Made by a program: the position numbers and the translations under genes. The notes beneath the pieces were generated by a model. The model made no database searches. It was not told the origin of the DNA and worked only from the letters and a program-made list of their open reading frames with translations. 51,690 nt of DNA from Parachlorella kessleri. Its lineage: Eukaryota; Chlorophyta; Trebouxiophyceae; Chlorellales; Chlorellaceae. This document shows, piece by piece, positions 35,101 through 47,215 of the stretch. Location of the stretch: assembly GCA_001598975.1 (NCBI GenBank), contig BBXU01001105.1, forward strand, positions 1-51,690, read 5' to 3'. The number at the start of each line of letters is the position of its first letter. Position 1 is the first letter of the stretch.

Positions 35101-38100
35101 CGGGTTCTTAGGTAGCTACCCTCAGTTGCAAAAGCCTGCTGCTGCACCTGGTGTCCCTGCTTGTCATTGAGCACCCAGGTGCCCACTGAGGCACAAAGGC
35201 AGTCGCAGTAGCGCTACGGTACCCACCTGGGCCGCCAGCGCCTCCAGCCCCTCCCTGCTGACCACAGCAGGCAAAGCATGCGGCAGCAGCGCCTGCGCCA
35301 GCACCCTGGGGCCCATCTCCAGCAGGTCCGCCAGCTCAGCCAGCAATGCTGGGCGGGCCGGCAGGTTACGGCCAACCAGCTCTAGCAGGCGTGGGCTGCC
35401 AAAGAGGAGGTCTCGCAGGGAGACGTGCCTCTGCTCTGCTACGCCTGTAGGAAGGGCAAGCGTGGGCAGGGAAGCACTTCAACCTAAGCCAGTGGGGTTC
35501 CCTTGCGTAAGGCTGCAGCTCAACAGGGGGAGCGGGGGAAGCTGGCCAGGAGTCATTAGCCTCAAGCCCGCAGATTTGCCGCCCTACCAGCCGGGCCGGC
35601 AGGAAAAAGCAGTCCGATGAGTTGCTCAGCTGACCCGCTCAGGCAGGGCAATCCTGCAGGACTGTTCTCTGCGATGCTCATTGACAAAGATTCTGTCTGC
35701 CTTGAAGGGCGCGAGAAGCAGCAGGCCCCGCACCTGCCAGCACCTCGGCGGCGGCTGCCTTCTGCCAGGGCTCCTGGGAATCCAGCGACAGCACCAGGAT
35801 GGCCAGCATGAGCAGGTGGGCATTGTGCGACCCAAGCCGGCTGCCCACTTGCCCGATGACTTGCAGGATGCACTCACGCGCTCCCTGGCTGTCAGCAGCC
35901 TCCAGCTGGGACTTAAGGGCCTGCAGGCCGCAGCAGGGACAGGGAGCGAAGACAAGACACTGACGGCCTTCTCAGGGACAGAGGGACATACTTGTGCCCA
36001 CGATGCCACATCCCTAAGCTGCCCCAAAGGGAGTCTGTGCTGCGCTGTGCTGGCTTTGAGGTGTGCTGGCGCCAGCCACCGCAACAGCTGACACAGCGGC
36101 AGTCTGACGTGGTCAAAGTCTCGACGGCACTCGTTCAAACTACCAAGATGCAATGCCCACCCTACCACAGCAAGTCTGCGCCTGGTTGCTAGACCCACCG
36201 CATCTGTTCAACCAGCAGCACGGCGTCACGAACCTGCAGAACTTTGTGGTCATAGCCCTCCACAGCCAGCGCCCTGTCTTTGGTGTGGATGGGGTGCGGC
36301 CCCTCATGGTACAGAGCCAGGATGACTTGCGGTGCTGCCAGCACAGTCGCCGCCAGTTGGGAGGCTGCCGCCCTCACAGCGGCATGTGGGGAGCTGCAGG
36401 CCTTCAGAGCCCAGCTGGCCAGAGGGCGGCTGTGCTCCAGCTGACCAGGGGCGGCATGAAGCAGAAAGGAGGCAACGGCTTCTATTAAGTGTACCTGCGG
36501 TGCAATAGAGATGCAATTGGTGTGACACAGCTTACCACACTTGTGCCATTCTGACGCCTGCATCGCCGCAGTGCCATTAAATGTTGTTTCCCATGATCAA
36601 GTGGGTTATCCATTGTTCCTTGTTTTGCCAGTGGGCCATATAGCAGCACATGTAAGCGGGCCTGCCAAATCCCGGCCCTCCTACCACTCTCTATAAGTCG
36701 CAGCCGCATAGCACATTTAGTGTCCCCCGCTCATCTCACCTGCGCTTGAGGCCCAAGGACGTGGCTGTGCAAGCAGAGTTGCTCCAGAGCCAGTCGCGTC
36801 CAGTCTGCCACCGCACTGGCCAGCACTGGCTGGCAGTCAGCCGCTGTGCTGGCGCTCCAGCGAACAGGCCTCCAAGTGCCCGCACTCTCTGAGAGAGCCA
36901 GCTGTACAGCTAGCTCCACCATCTGGGTGGGCTGGTGGGCCAGCCGCAGCACTGGCAGCAGCCCATGTGCTATGCCTGCTGCGGCGCTGTGCTGTGCACG
37001 CTTCCCATGCTGGCAATTGTCCTTGCCTGAGGTTGCCTCAACCGTAGTCCCAGCCATGCCGGCCTCCAATGATTCCAGCTCCTGCTGGAGCAAGGCCACC
37101 AGCAGGTTGCCCTGCCGATGTTGGGCCTGAGATGCGGCCATCTGGCGGCGCCCGCCACCCTGGGTGGCCCGCGGCTGGCTGCCGTGGTGCGCATCCTCCC
37201 TGGCACCTGCCACCACACATGCGGCGGGCAGAAGCAAGCTGAAGGTGCGCTGTACTGCATCCCCCCAGCTGCCAGTGTTCCCCTCTGCTGAGGAGTGCTG
37301 TAGCTCCTGGTGGACCTTGGAGAAGATGTGCGTTAAGAAGTCAGCACCATCCAGCAGGTTTGCTTGAGTGGCTGCCAGGGTGACAGAGAGCACCACGCCC
37401 AGCGCATGGGCCTGCTCTGCTGGCGGGCCCTCCCAGATAGTAGCAGCCTCCCAGGCTTGCTCCAACTGCACTTGTAGCTGTGCAGGCGCCACATTTGCAA
37501 GGCTGACTGCTGCCGACGTACCAGTGGCCATTGCCAACTGTGAGGCGGACGTAATGGCCGTCAGTAACCCTTCACAGGCTTGCAGCAACGCCTGCCGCTT
37601 GTGCGGTGGGCTGGCTTCCAGACTGCTGGGTGCTACTCCCAGCCAGGAAGGCACAACTGGCAAACACAGATTCAGAAGCTGGGCCAGTGAGACGCCACCA
37701 GCGCCCAGCACGTTGAGCAAGGCAACAAAGAAGCGCCCGTCACTGAGAGTTCCCGCAAGCGGCAGGATGTCGGGGTGACACAGGCGGGCTTGTGCTTCTG
37801 TAGCTGCCCTAAGCACCGCGTGACCCAGCACCAACAGGTCAGCGGGCGGAGCTGGCTGCCCAGTACCCAAGGCACCCTCGTTTTGAACCGTCGGGGCTGT
37901 GGCTCGCTGCGGGGTCAGCCGCAGCCGGCGCCGTTTCCTTGCTGTTGGAATGGCCGGGTCCTCTTCTGTACGCCCCTCAGGGGAGCCAGCCTGCCGCCAT
38001 AAACAAATCAAAGCTCGGCTGGGCGCCACCTTATGTTGTAAGACACTCAGCAGTTACAACTTCCACACTCGCTTGCGCCTTTGCTTGCCTGAGCCCGTTG

Positions 38101-39968
38101 AAGAGACTCTCATATCCATCGAATGGTTAGTTTTATGCCAGCCATCATATTACTCCTCTTGTCCTTAGAGTTCGCCATACACAAGCGGGTAAGCCAGTCC
38201 TTTGGCAGGCTTACCTCACCGGGCTGCCCACTCAAGCCAGCTGCACCATCAAGCACCCCTTGCACCTGGGTGCTACTGTACTGGCCCAAGAGGAGCACCA
38301 TTGCACCGCAAAGCTCTCCACAGCACTTGGCAGCGTGGCTGGTCTGGGACGGGCCGGCCTCGCAGCAGAAAATGCGAAGGAGCTGCACCAGCTGCTGGGC
38401 ATGCTGGGCCTGCCCTGCTTGTGGGTGCTGGGCAGCCGTGCTTTTGAGGAGCTGGCATAGCTGGACCTGAACCTCCGGCAGGCCGGCAGCAAGCTGCACT
38501 GACTGGAGGGCTAATGATCCAACGCTTCCTACAATAGGGAGCACCTGCTTGTGCCCCAGCTGCATGCTGCTGTCTAGCACCGCATGCAGCAGGCCAAGCA
38601 GCTCCTGCCACCAGTGATCTTCTTCTGCTCTGCTGCTGTCCTGCCTGATACTGCTGTTAGCTGCAGCGGTGGGACTTGGGACACCTTGCTGCAGCATCTG
38701 CTTCATAGCCTCTAACACATCAAGGAGTGGAATGGGCGGGTATGGAGCTGCCAGCAGCAGGGTCTTGAGCAGCCTCATGGCACCAACTTGCACCTCGCTG
38801 GAGTTGGCAAGAAGCAGGGACCGAGTTCGGGCCAGGTTAGGCTGGGCAAAGAGCGGCGCAAGCTGCATAGGCCTCACTGCTACCACCTGCAACACCAGCA
38901 TCTTTTGATTGTGTACCCAGGCACAGACCCCTGCGGCTGCAAGCTGCAACATGACACAGTGGTTTAAAGCTGTGGAAGATGCATTGCCAGGGATCCCAGG
39001 GGACTGAAGGGCATCCATGGGAAGGGCCTCCCGCAGCTTGCCACAAACCTGTGCGACAATGGCCAGAACGTTAGCTAGCAGCATCTCACACGCTGCAGAG
39101 CTGTCTAATGGCAGCTGCAGGGCAGCTGCAGCCGCGCTGTCCGCCTCTCCCAGCACGCCCCCAAAGCATGACAGCGTGGCGCTCATCTCTGGCTGCATGC
39201 TGAGCACAAGTGCCACCCCATAGGTATCTGCATTATCAGGCACCCAAATTTGGCGTGTTTTGACATTGCAGCCCAACTACTGCTGTACCAGCCATTGAGG
39301 TGGCAAGTATTAAAGTAGTCCACGGGCATGAACAGTGTAAGTCTAGCGCAAAGTGCGCAACCCGCGCCATAACACAGGAGGATCGCTTCAAGCTTGTGAG
39401 CATTGGTGGTTAGGAGGAACCCCACTGAAGCACTGGCCTGCCCACCTTCAAACAGCTCCCAGAAACCCTTTGCCACGCTAACAAAGAGTTCTGAGCTGAC
39501 GGTTGCCAGCAGTTGGAGGATTTTGGTGCAGGTCTGCACCAGTTCCTGCCTGACGTCTGCCAGCTGTGGGCGTCCCAGCATAGGGATGATGCGCTCCAGC
39601 ACTTCAGCCAGCACGCCGCGGTTGTCGCCAGCAAACATGCTGGGCATGCGAGCAAGCGCATGGTGGACCAGCCGGAGGATGGAGCCCACCTCACGTGGTC
39701 GCACTACTACAGAGAGTTCACATTATCGGTAGGTGTGGCAGGTGCCTGCAGCTGGTGCTGACGGTCTAGAAGCAGAAGGGGCAGTTGAGAGCTAGAGCAG
39801 CTTACCGGACGTGTTCGCAGCAACCTGGTCCAGCAAGGCCAGGACGACAGAGCGAAGGCGGACAGGCACGCTGCCATCAGATGCTTGGCTGCCACTGTCC
39901 TCCCCAGAGGTCACTAGGTCGGCAATCTGCTGCAGCAACTGCGCCAAGGGCACCTTGCCGTTCACCAT
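20175..39968 (-). CDS. ATR: ATR (PI3K-like DNA-damage checkpoint kinase), complete, 46 exons
   Basis: Minus-strand exons include 39806-39968 (start), 39446-39703, 38215-39227, 36740-37990, 36234-36494, 35734-35920, 35227-35444, 34831-35013, 34485-34623, 34007-34188, 33597-33734, 33096-33230, 32794-32898, 32398-32544, 31973-32091, 31571-31676, 31232-31366, 30871-31015, 30555-30655, 30161-30290, 29899-29996, 29579-29719, 29187-29361, 28846-28950, 28297-28436, 27880-28063, 27568-27635, 27146-27301, 26881-26961, 26602-26743, 26216-26346, 25737-25943, 25489-25578, 25188-25277, 24663-24780, 24401-24437, 24055-24131, 23587-23720, 22981-23135, 22476-22635, 21875-22037, 21445-21571, 21096-21177, 20734-20881, 20436-20553, 20175-20202. 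The total is 8,271 bp, 2,756 residues, close to the family's usual 2,600-2,700. Domains: HEAT-like N-terminus, KRRRLR basic motif (about 500, as in animal ATR), UME-like block (about 1290-1330), FAT ([24 protein letters not shown]), kinase with KPKDDLRKD, catalytic GLGDRHGEN and HVDFSCLF, and FATC ending MYIWWMPWC. It senses RPA-coated single-stranded DNA with ATRIP and phosphorylates checkpoint targets in the nucleus. Two introns use GC donors (24053-24054, 31569-31570). Confidence 0.95.
32129..32277. repeat. 4-unit 36-38-bp minisatellite in an ATR intron
   Basis: Units start at 32129, 32165, 32203 and 32241, each beginning GA(T/G)GC(A/G)TCCGTGGA and containing ATAGCAGCTGCTAT or a variant. 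In transcript sense the array occupies the 3' end of the intron and stops about 37 bp before the exon whose first base is 32091. On the minus strand each unit contains TATAGCAG, which resembles an acceptor. Confidence 0.9.
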
Positions 39969-40225
39969 GGTCTATATGTGGCGTTCTTAAACAAATTCAT
40001 TAAGCATGTTTGTCAGGCTAGAAAGGTAGCATTGTCAACTACTTGATCAGGAGGTGGAGCCGACAGTAGGCAAGCCTTCAACGGCTTTGGACACTTCCTC
40101 ACTGTTCCATGAGATCACTCGGCGCCCGATCGCAATTAAAGGTCTGCTGGGCGTGCTGCATCTTCCGGGCGCTGAAAGCCACCTGTAAATCATCCACAGC
40201 CGCCTGCATCCACAACCCATTGATT
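39969..40225. promoter_or_regulatory. Divergent promoter between ATR and TyrRS
   Basis: The ATR start (39968, minus) and the TyrRS start (40226, plus) are 257 bp apart; only 140 bp lie between ATR and an in-frame upstream TyrRS ATG at 40109. Both transcripts must start here or overlap. No TATA box was obvious. Confidence 0.6.
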
Positions 40226-43200
40226 ATGGCAGAGGACGGGCAGACAGCACCTGTGCCTGAAGCTCACGAGGCACCCGCAAGTGATGGGGTGGCCGCAGTG
40301 ACATACAAGATGCAGGTCTTGATGGCGAAGAAGGCTGAAGAGTGAGCGCGAAAACGTTCTACTTTAGCTCCCGCTTGGTTGCTTGCCATGCAGAACTAGC
40401 CTGGTGCATGACCATGTCTTACTCTTACACGTTTTAAGGCTACGTTGCCAGGTTTGGTTGTTTTACCGTCTTCAGGTTGACACTGGACGAGAAGTACGCA
40501 CTCTGCCGTAGCCTAGCGGAGGAGTGTATACAAGAAAACGAGCTGCGGGCCCTGCTAGAGAAGAAGCCCAACCCAGTAGCATACGATGGGTTCGAACCCT
40601 CCGGGCGCATGCACATCGCCCAGGGCGTGCTCAAGGCCCTCAACGTCAACAAGCTCACCAAGAGCGGCGTAACGTTCAAGTTCTGGCGCGTAAAACTTTT
40701 GGGGTCGTGAGAATAAGCTGCCAAACTAGCTTAGCCTGGGTTGAATTATATTTATCTCTTTGGAGAGCTGACCACCCTTGCAGCCTGGCAAGCAGTGGTC
40801 GCCGCAGGTGGAAAAGTTTGGCACTTTACATATCTACTGTCCTAAGCACACTGCATAACTGCAGCCTCGATTTGAAGAACTGCAGTAACCCATACACTTG
40901 AGATAGTATGACTTTGGTCAGTCTCTTGGTTGTGTGGGTCTTGGAACACCTTGTGAACTCCGTGCCCCTGCAGGGTGGCTGACTGGTTTGCACAGCTGAA
41001 CAACAAGATGGGTGGGGACCTCAAGAAGATCCAAGTGGTGGGGCGCTACCTCATAGAGATCTGGAAGGCAGTGGGCATGGACATGGAGCGTGTCGAGTTC
41101 CTGTCCGCCTCTGGTGAGGGGGCATGGGTGTGTGTGTGGCACTCGCAAGACAGTCTTTGGACATGATAACTGACTTGTACATCGACAGAGTTGATCGAGG
41201 AGGGGAAGCTGTATGCTCAATTTGGAGAGTAAGTACCCTCTGGGTGTGGGAAGCGTTGACATGCTGAGCTCGGCAGGCGCCTTGTGTGCATCAGCCCTAC
41301 CTGCCAACAAGCAGGGACAGAAGAGGATGGGGCCACCAGGCCCCACCATGTCAAGTAAGGATGGGTGCAAGGAGCATGCGTCTGCAAGGGTGCTGCACTC
41401 ACGAGCCTGGCGTGGCCTTCACATGTCCTTACACAGCTGGGGCCCACATGTGCTCACCCATCAAAACTGGTCTGGCTATCCCGTGTGCCCCTGTTCAGAG
41501 GAGATCAACAAGCGTCCGGACGAGTATTGGACGCTAGTCATGGACATCGCGCGCAAGAACAACCTCAAGCGCATTGTGCGCTGTTCACAAATCATGGGCC
41601 GCAACGAGACGGACGAGCTGTCGGCGGCACAAATCTTCTATCCATGCATGCAGTGTGCGGACATCTTCTTCCTCAAGGTGTGCGCTTTTGCGCTTGCTTG
41701 GATTCTGCTTGCGATTAACTCACTATTGGGAGATGTGCAGGGAGTGCATCGGCCACATGGTGCGCCACTTGTGTGCTCTTGGTGGTGTTGTAGCTGTGTG
41801 GCAGCTATGCGCAAATGATGTGGTCTGTGAGTTAGGATCACTTCCACCAATGCGACCAAGCCTCGGTCTGGAATGCTTGCACCATGCGCCTGTCGTGCGT
41901 CTTGGGCCACCCCCCCTTGGTGCATGCTGAGCATGCTGCAGGCCGACATCTGCCAGCTGGGCATGGACCAGCGCAAGGTGAACATGCTGGCACGAGAGTA
42001 CGCCGACGACTGCAAACCCAAGCGGCGCAAGCCCATTGTCCTGTCGCACCCCATGATGCCGGGCCTGCTGCAGGTGAGGCAGCCCCTGGGGCGGTGTGGC
42101 GAACAGTCTGTGGTGGTGTGCTTCCTAGGTCTCGTAGTGTGTAAGGCAGCAGGGGGCATCCTTGCCAGGCACATTGGAGATAGAGGATTGCATTAGTGCC
42201 GCCATTTCCGTTTTGGCTTCCTCATTGGTGGTAGCTGCTCCCCGCTGAGTGCTGTCGGTGAGCCGGTCCACACCTCGGCCATGCGGTGTTGCGCCATTCG
42301 CACCTGCCTCCTGCCATGCTACATGAACTGGCTGCTGAGATATTGCTGGCCCTCTAGCCAGCATCTCACGTTCTCTCCAGGGTGGCCGGCAGGCCCAGGG
42401 CTTGAGAGGTCTCCCTATTGCTGTTACGTCCCTTGTACTTCCGTCTGCTGCAGGGTCAGGAGAAAATGAGCAAGAGCGACCCCAACTCCGCCATCTTCAT
42501 GGAGGACAGCGAGCAGGAGGTGAAGACCAAGATCAAGAAGGCGTACTGCCCGCCCCAGGTACCTCCTTGCAAGGCGTTCTCAGCTCTCACGCTGCAGCCC
42601 AGTGACCGGCTAGTGGTACCCGCAAGGCCAACACCTGTGAGGAGTGGATTGGTTGTTTGCACACTTGGTGGCGGTGTGGTGCCAGCGGCGCCTTGGCGTG
42701 TTGATACACAGGGCTTGGGAAGGCGGCGCTGTGGAGAACTGGTAGCTCCTGCTGCTATTATCACCAATGGCAGAACCTCTCTCATTAAGGGCTGCATATT
42801 GGTGGAGCCATAACACTTTCCTGGCCCTGCCTTGTGCCTCACCAACCCATTCAGGAGATTGAGGGCAACCCCTGCCTGTCCTATATTAAGCACATCGTGC
42901 TGCCATGGTGCAACGCCTTTGACGTGGAGCGACCAGATGCAAACGGTGGCAGCAAGTGAGTCGGAGGCTCCCTGAGTGGCGGGCAGGCATTGCACTGCGC
43001 TGTGCTGTGTGTTGTGATGTGGAGGCTTGTCCGCTCACACTCCAGCCCATATGACCTGGTGCATGGAGTGCCAGCTGGCACAGTGGACATGCATCATGCT
43101 AGGCACCAAGGCTCGCCTCGCACGGCTGCTGTCATCGGCGACCTGCACCCTCATCAACAGGCTCCGTCGGCGGTATTGCCACCCGGGCTGTCACCCACCC

Positions 43201-43824
43201 AGCCAAGAACGCAGTGCTCGATGCTGCCAGGCAATGCCAACAAAGGGGGGTTATTTGGGTAAACTGTAGCGGCGCGGCTGGATGCAAGTATGATCTGGGG
43301 TTGGCCTGTTCTGGTTTAATCGGCAAGCACCGCTTGGTGTACCTGCCGCTGCCTGCAGGTCGTATGCGACCTACGAGGAGCTGTGCGAGGACTACGCCAG
43401 CGGGGCACTCCACCCGGGAGACCTGAAGCCCGCACTGGCCAAGCACCTCAACCAGATACTGCAGGTGATGGAGGGGCTCGGCGGCGGCGCACCTCTGCCT
43501 TTGATGATGGCATGTGGTGTAGAAGGGGACTAGACCTGGGAACACTGATTGCGCTAGATGCAAGGCAGGCTCCAAGTGGTGTTATTGGTTGGGTAGCCCA
43601 GGTGGCGTGCGCCTCGCTATGTGCGTCTCACTGTACCACTTATGACAGGCTGTGGATGGGCTTGAGATGGACAACAGCCTGTATTCAAGGCTTGTGGGGA
43701 TTGCTCAAACCTTAAGTCTTTCTCCTGTTGTGGCTTTGTGTAGCCTGTGCGGGACCACTTTGAGAATAATGCGGAGGCCAAGGCGCTGCTGAAGCAGGTC
43801 AAGTCGTTCAAGGTCACCAAGTAG
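40226..43824 (+). CDS. YARS: Tyrosyl-tRNA synthetase, cytosolic plant type
   Basis: Nine exons: 40226-40341, 40476-40685, 40974-41113, 41499-41677, 41942-42073, 42454-42558, 42855-42955, 43359-43464, 43744-43824; 1,170 bp, 389 residues. It charges tRNA-Tyr with tyrosine. Class I signatures: FEPSGRMHIAQG (HIGH-like, with HIAQ), KFWVADWFA, YPCMQCADIFFLKADICQLG and QEKMSKSDPNSAIFMED (KMSKS); the C-terminus is QPVRDHFENN...FKVTK. There is no EMAPII-like tail. Splicing exon 3 directly to exon 4 gives SASEEINKRPDEYW, the conserved reading. The exon 2 end needs a GC donor at 40686-40687 to give KFWVADW. An in-frame ATG at 40109 would add a 39-residue extension with six basic and no acidic residues, so a second, organelle-targeted form is possible. 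Confidence 0.93.
41189..41228 (+). other. Possible cryptic or poison microexon in TyrRS
   Basis: A 40-nt block flanked by ACAG and by a strong donor, GTAAGT, reads in frame from exon 3 as ELIEEGKLYAQFGE. It is not a multiple of three, and its inclusion shifts exon 4 out of frame, while skipping it restores the conserved protein. Confidence 0.35.
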
Positions 43825-45227
43825 GGGCTAGTGTTGCATCCCTTGGTGTCCCTCAAGAGCCCAGCTGGACGAGGGCATCATGGATTGCCAAGGCAACGAC
43901 TGCAGGCCTCAAGTGCTTAGGCCAGGGCAGCGGACAGTAGGGTTCAGGTGGCTGCGGAAGGTGTCACCCGCCAGGTGACAGGAGGTCTTGAGATTGGTGC
44001 CTTCAGCTATAGCGGACGAGGAGTGCCTTTGGCCAACGTGGTGTGTGTATTCTTTACGCCTAGATAGCCTTAATATTAGCATGGGTGGCAGGTAGTGCGA
44101 ACAGGGAGTGAGTTGAGCTGGACTGACAGGGCTGGATGCAGAATGCGCCTGAGTCTTGCCTAGGTAGCCTTAATAAGTAGGTCAGGTATTGAGGTGGCAT
44201 GGGCATGCATCGAGATAACTGGAGCGCTTGGGCGCTACGCTGGTTGCAGGCTTATGCCAACCATCTGCAGGTACCTGGTTTCGGCTTGGCAGCTCTTCTG
44301 GCCGTGAAGTAGTGAAAAGAAACCCGCTGATTCCTTGTGCAGCTTGTGCGCTGCTTCTCCTACAGTCTTTTCTTCTTGTTACCTTTGCGCAAACTGCGGT
44401 ATTTCTCCGCCTCTCTCCCTTTGCCCAGCATATTTCTGGGAGAGACGTGCTGCTGGCTGGCTGCAACAGGCTCGCAACTTCCGACTAGCTCCAACATTCA
44501 AACTGACAGTTGTAGCCACGATCAGTCGCATGAACTGCATTACGCACGCTCAGGCAAGACTCAAAAACATATCTGCATGGATGCAGACATGCTCCAGCCC
44601 AAGCTGCAGCCCTGACAGGACAGTTCCCCTCTCACTCTCTGTTCGCACCACCTGCCACCCTTATTGATACCGTGCAAAAGTACAACAGCTTAACCCCACG
44701 CTTGCAAAAAGGACTAAGCGGAGTGCCAGCCGCTACTCGGGCATCTAACGAATCGGGACGAATCCAGCCTACTAAAAGTGACAAAGAGCTGAATCACTGG
44801 TAATCTTTCTGGGAAACCCGCCAAAACCGGGAAGCGGGAAGGAGCTGCTTCCATGAGTCGACCCGGGCCGCTAGCTCCAGCCGGAACGCTATCGCTCTTC
44901 ATCGCATATAGACCAACAGTGGTTCCTCATAGACTGCCGGCCCTTGCAGCCCTGCAAAGCGGTGTTGGATAAGGCCAACCCTCGGGCTAGCATCCAACCG
45001 CTTCTCGACTTGCCTCTATCCTGAGCAGACTTCAGGTGAGCCCGGGACCTGATCCTCTGGTTGGAACCGTCGCTCGAGGGCCCACGGGGCTGTCCTTGTC
45101 ATCCTACCACCCACGGCGAACGGTCCGCTCTGCGGCAGGCTCGTTCTTCCTACATGCCTGTATTTGTGTAACGGACGCCCACGGTTCCATCCGTCGGTCG
45201 TGCTCGTGCAGAACCCTCACCCGAACC
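43825..45227. other. TyrRS 3' flank and CONSTANS-like 5' flank
   Basis: No gene recognised. It contains a dispersed-repeat copy (44549-44660). The CONSTANS-like frame is open back to 45036, so part of 45036-45227 could be coding if an upstream ATG is used. Confidence 0.5.
44549..44660. repeat. Dispersed repeat, copy A
   Basis: Begins CTCAGGCAAGACTC and ends CTCTGTTCGCACCACCTGCC followed by ACCC. This is the longest and cleanest member of the family. Confidence 0.65.
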
Positions 45228-46933
45228 ATGACAAGTCAGAAGCAGCCCATGTGCGCCCTCTGCCTGGCCCAGCCAGCGGAGCTGTATTGCAAGAACGATG
45301 ATGCCAACCTCTGCCAGGCTTGCGACGCCAGCTACCACAGCAGCAACCCGCTGGCAGCCAGGCATGAGCGTGTGCCGCTGCGACAGTTCAGCCCTATGGA
45401 GTGCAACAGCAGCGCTGCGTGCTCTCTGCTGGCCTGCTCTCGCGCAGAGAGCGACAGTGACCTGGCGGTCGTGCCGGACCTGACCGCTGCCGGAGGACCT
45501 GTCAGCACTGCGCCGCGCAGTGGATTGGCCTTTGACGACGGCTTTTTGGGGGGTGCTGGCATGGCCGGACCAGCCTTCAGCTCGTGCGACTTGCTTGACT
45601 TCGCCGCTGGCAGCACACTGCTGGACTTCGACCTCAATGATCTGCTTGACTTCTCGGATCCCTCACCTGCACCCTCCAGCGGTGGCGCGGCTGAGCAGCA
45701 GCCAGCAGCTGCGAGTTTTGAGGCTCCGCTGCTGGATGGCCTGGTGCCTGCTTTTGAGCCGGCGGGCACCTTTGTGCAGCAGCCCGCTGCCACCGCACCC
45801 GCAAGCCTCCTGTCCTCCCAGGTACCTTGGTCTCGTCGTGCAGCCACCCCTGTTGCACTGGTGGTGGACTGGCTGCCTGCGGGAGCGGGAGGTTGGGGAG
45901 CCCGTATGTGGACGCGCTTGACCTCTCTGCCCTCACGTTGGCTGAAGACCGAACCTGTTAAGGGAGAGATCATGGGTGGAAGAAAAAACGAATGCCACCC
46001 TCATATATCTTTGCAACTGTATGCAGGCCGGCTTTGGGCTGCCCCAGTCCCTGGCTATGCCCCACATCCTGCCCCAGCCCTCCCAGGACCTGGTGCACAT
46101 GGTCCCCCAGGCCCCCACCGCCTTCATCCCTGTGCCCACAGCCGTATCCATCCCCGCAGCAGCTTCGATCAAGCAGGAGCCCGTGGAGGTGGCAGCACCC
46201 AAGCAGGCTGTGCCTGAGGTGCCACTGACTCGCGCTGAGCGGGTTGCAAGGTATGTGCTTTGGGTATGGGACGGAGGATCGCATGGCAGCATTGCTGCCT
46301 GGTAGCGTTCCTGCCGGTTGTGTGTGGGTTACGGTTGGGGCCAGCTGGACAGGAGCAGGAGCGTAGTAAAGCTACAAGTCAGCTGCAGTGGCACTCACTG
46401 ATTCCTGACAGTGATACTTGGGTCTGATTTTTACTATTGTTTCCGAGTTGGGGTTGAAATGTGCACACTGTGATCTGCAGGTATTTGGAGAAGAAGAAGC
46501 GCCGCAACTTCAAGAAGGTCATCCGTTACCAGTCCCGCAAGGTGCGACAGGGTGACGTGGGAATGCAAACACTTGAAGCGGTCAAGAGACTGGTAATGAT
46601 TGGAGCGGGGCGGGCAGCATGATTGGTCGGTTGGGTGCACAGGTGCTGCTGATACTATGTTAAAGGTGACTGTGTGAGCTGTGCCGCGGTGTGGTGAGCA
46701 ACGGGCATTGCGTACATGATGGTATGGCTGAAATTGAGAGCCTCGTGTGACAAGTTGGCCCCGCCGCACTTGCGGTGCAGGCCTATGCGGAGGTTCGCCC
46801 GCGTATCAAGGGGCGCTTTGCCACGCCGGCTGAGGTGGCGGCGCTTAAGGAGGCCGAGGTTGCCAAGATGGCAGTCCAGCAGCATGCTTTGCCTGCTGAC
46901 CTGGACGATGTTGCGGTGGTGCCCACCTGCTGA
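45228..46933 (+). CDS. CONSTANS-like transcription regulator, one B-box and a CCT domain
   Basis: Four exons, 45228-45821, 46027-46250, 46481-46541 and 46781-46933; 343 residues. B-box zinc finger at about residues 8-50: CALC, LYC, NLCQAC, SYH, ARH, giving the full set of C and H ligands. The middle is acidic with a repeated LLDF motif (LLDFAAG, LLDFDL, LLDFSD), typical of an activation or protein-contact segment, then a proline-rich part. The CCT domain, RAERVARYLEKKKRRNFKK and IRYQSRKAYAEVRPRIKGRF, is split over three exons and provides nuclear import and DNA/NF-Y contact. Plant CONSTANS has two B-boxes; here only one is seen. In algae such proteins link photoperiod or circadian signals to growth and starch metabolism. 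The start was chosen because the B-box follows it directly in the context AACCATGAC. Confidence 0.92.
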
Positions 46934-47215
46934 GGCGTGCTGGGTCCGGCGTGCATTGCCTGGAGATGGACGTGCGGTGAGCGTGGCTGGGACCCTACAC
47001 TCTAGGAGGTGTGGCTAAATGTAGCTGCTTATCGCGGACTGATGCGGGTCTTGTCGTTGTTGCGTCGACGTGCTGGGCCCTTGGCCTCGCCCTTTGGGTG
47101 CACTGCACAGGGTTTCACAGTGCCTGCATGTGTAGTAAGCGGTTTTGATGAGCGGGTATCGAAATGGCTTGAACTTGACCGGTTGCCTGGGTCGTACTAC
47201 ACCCTTGGAGGCCAG

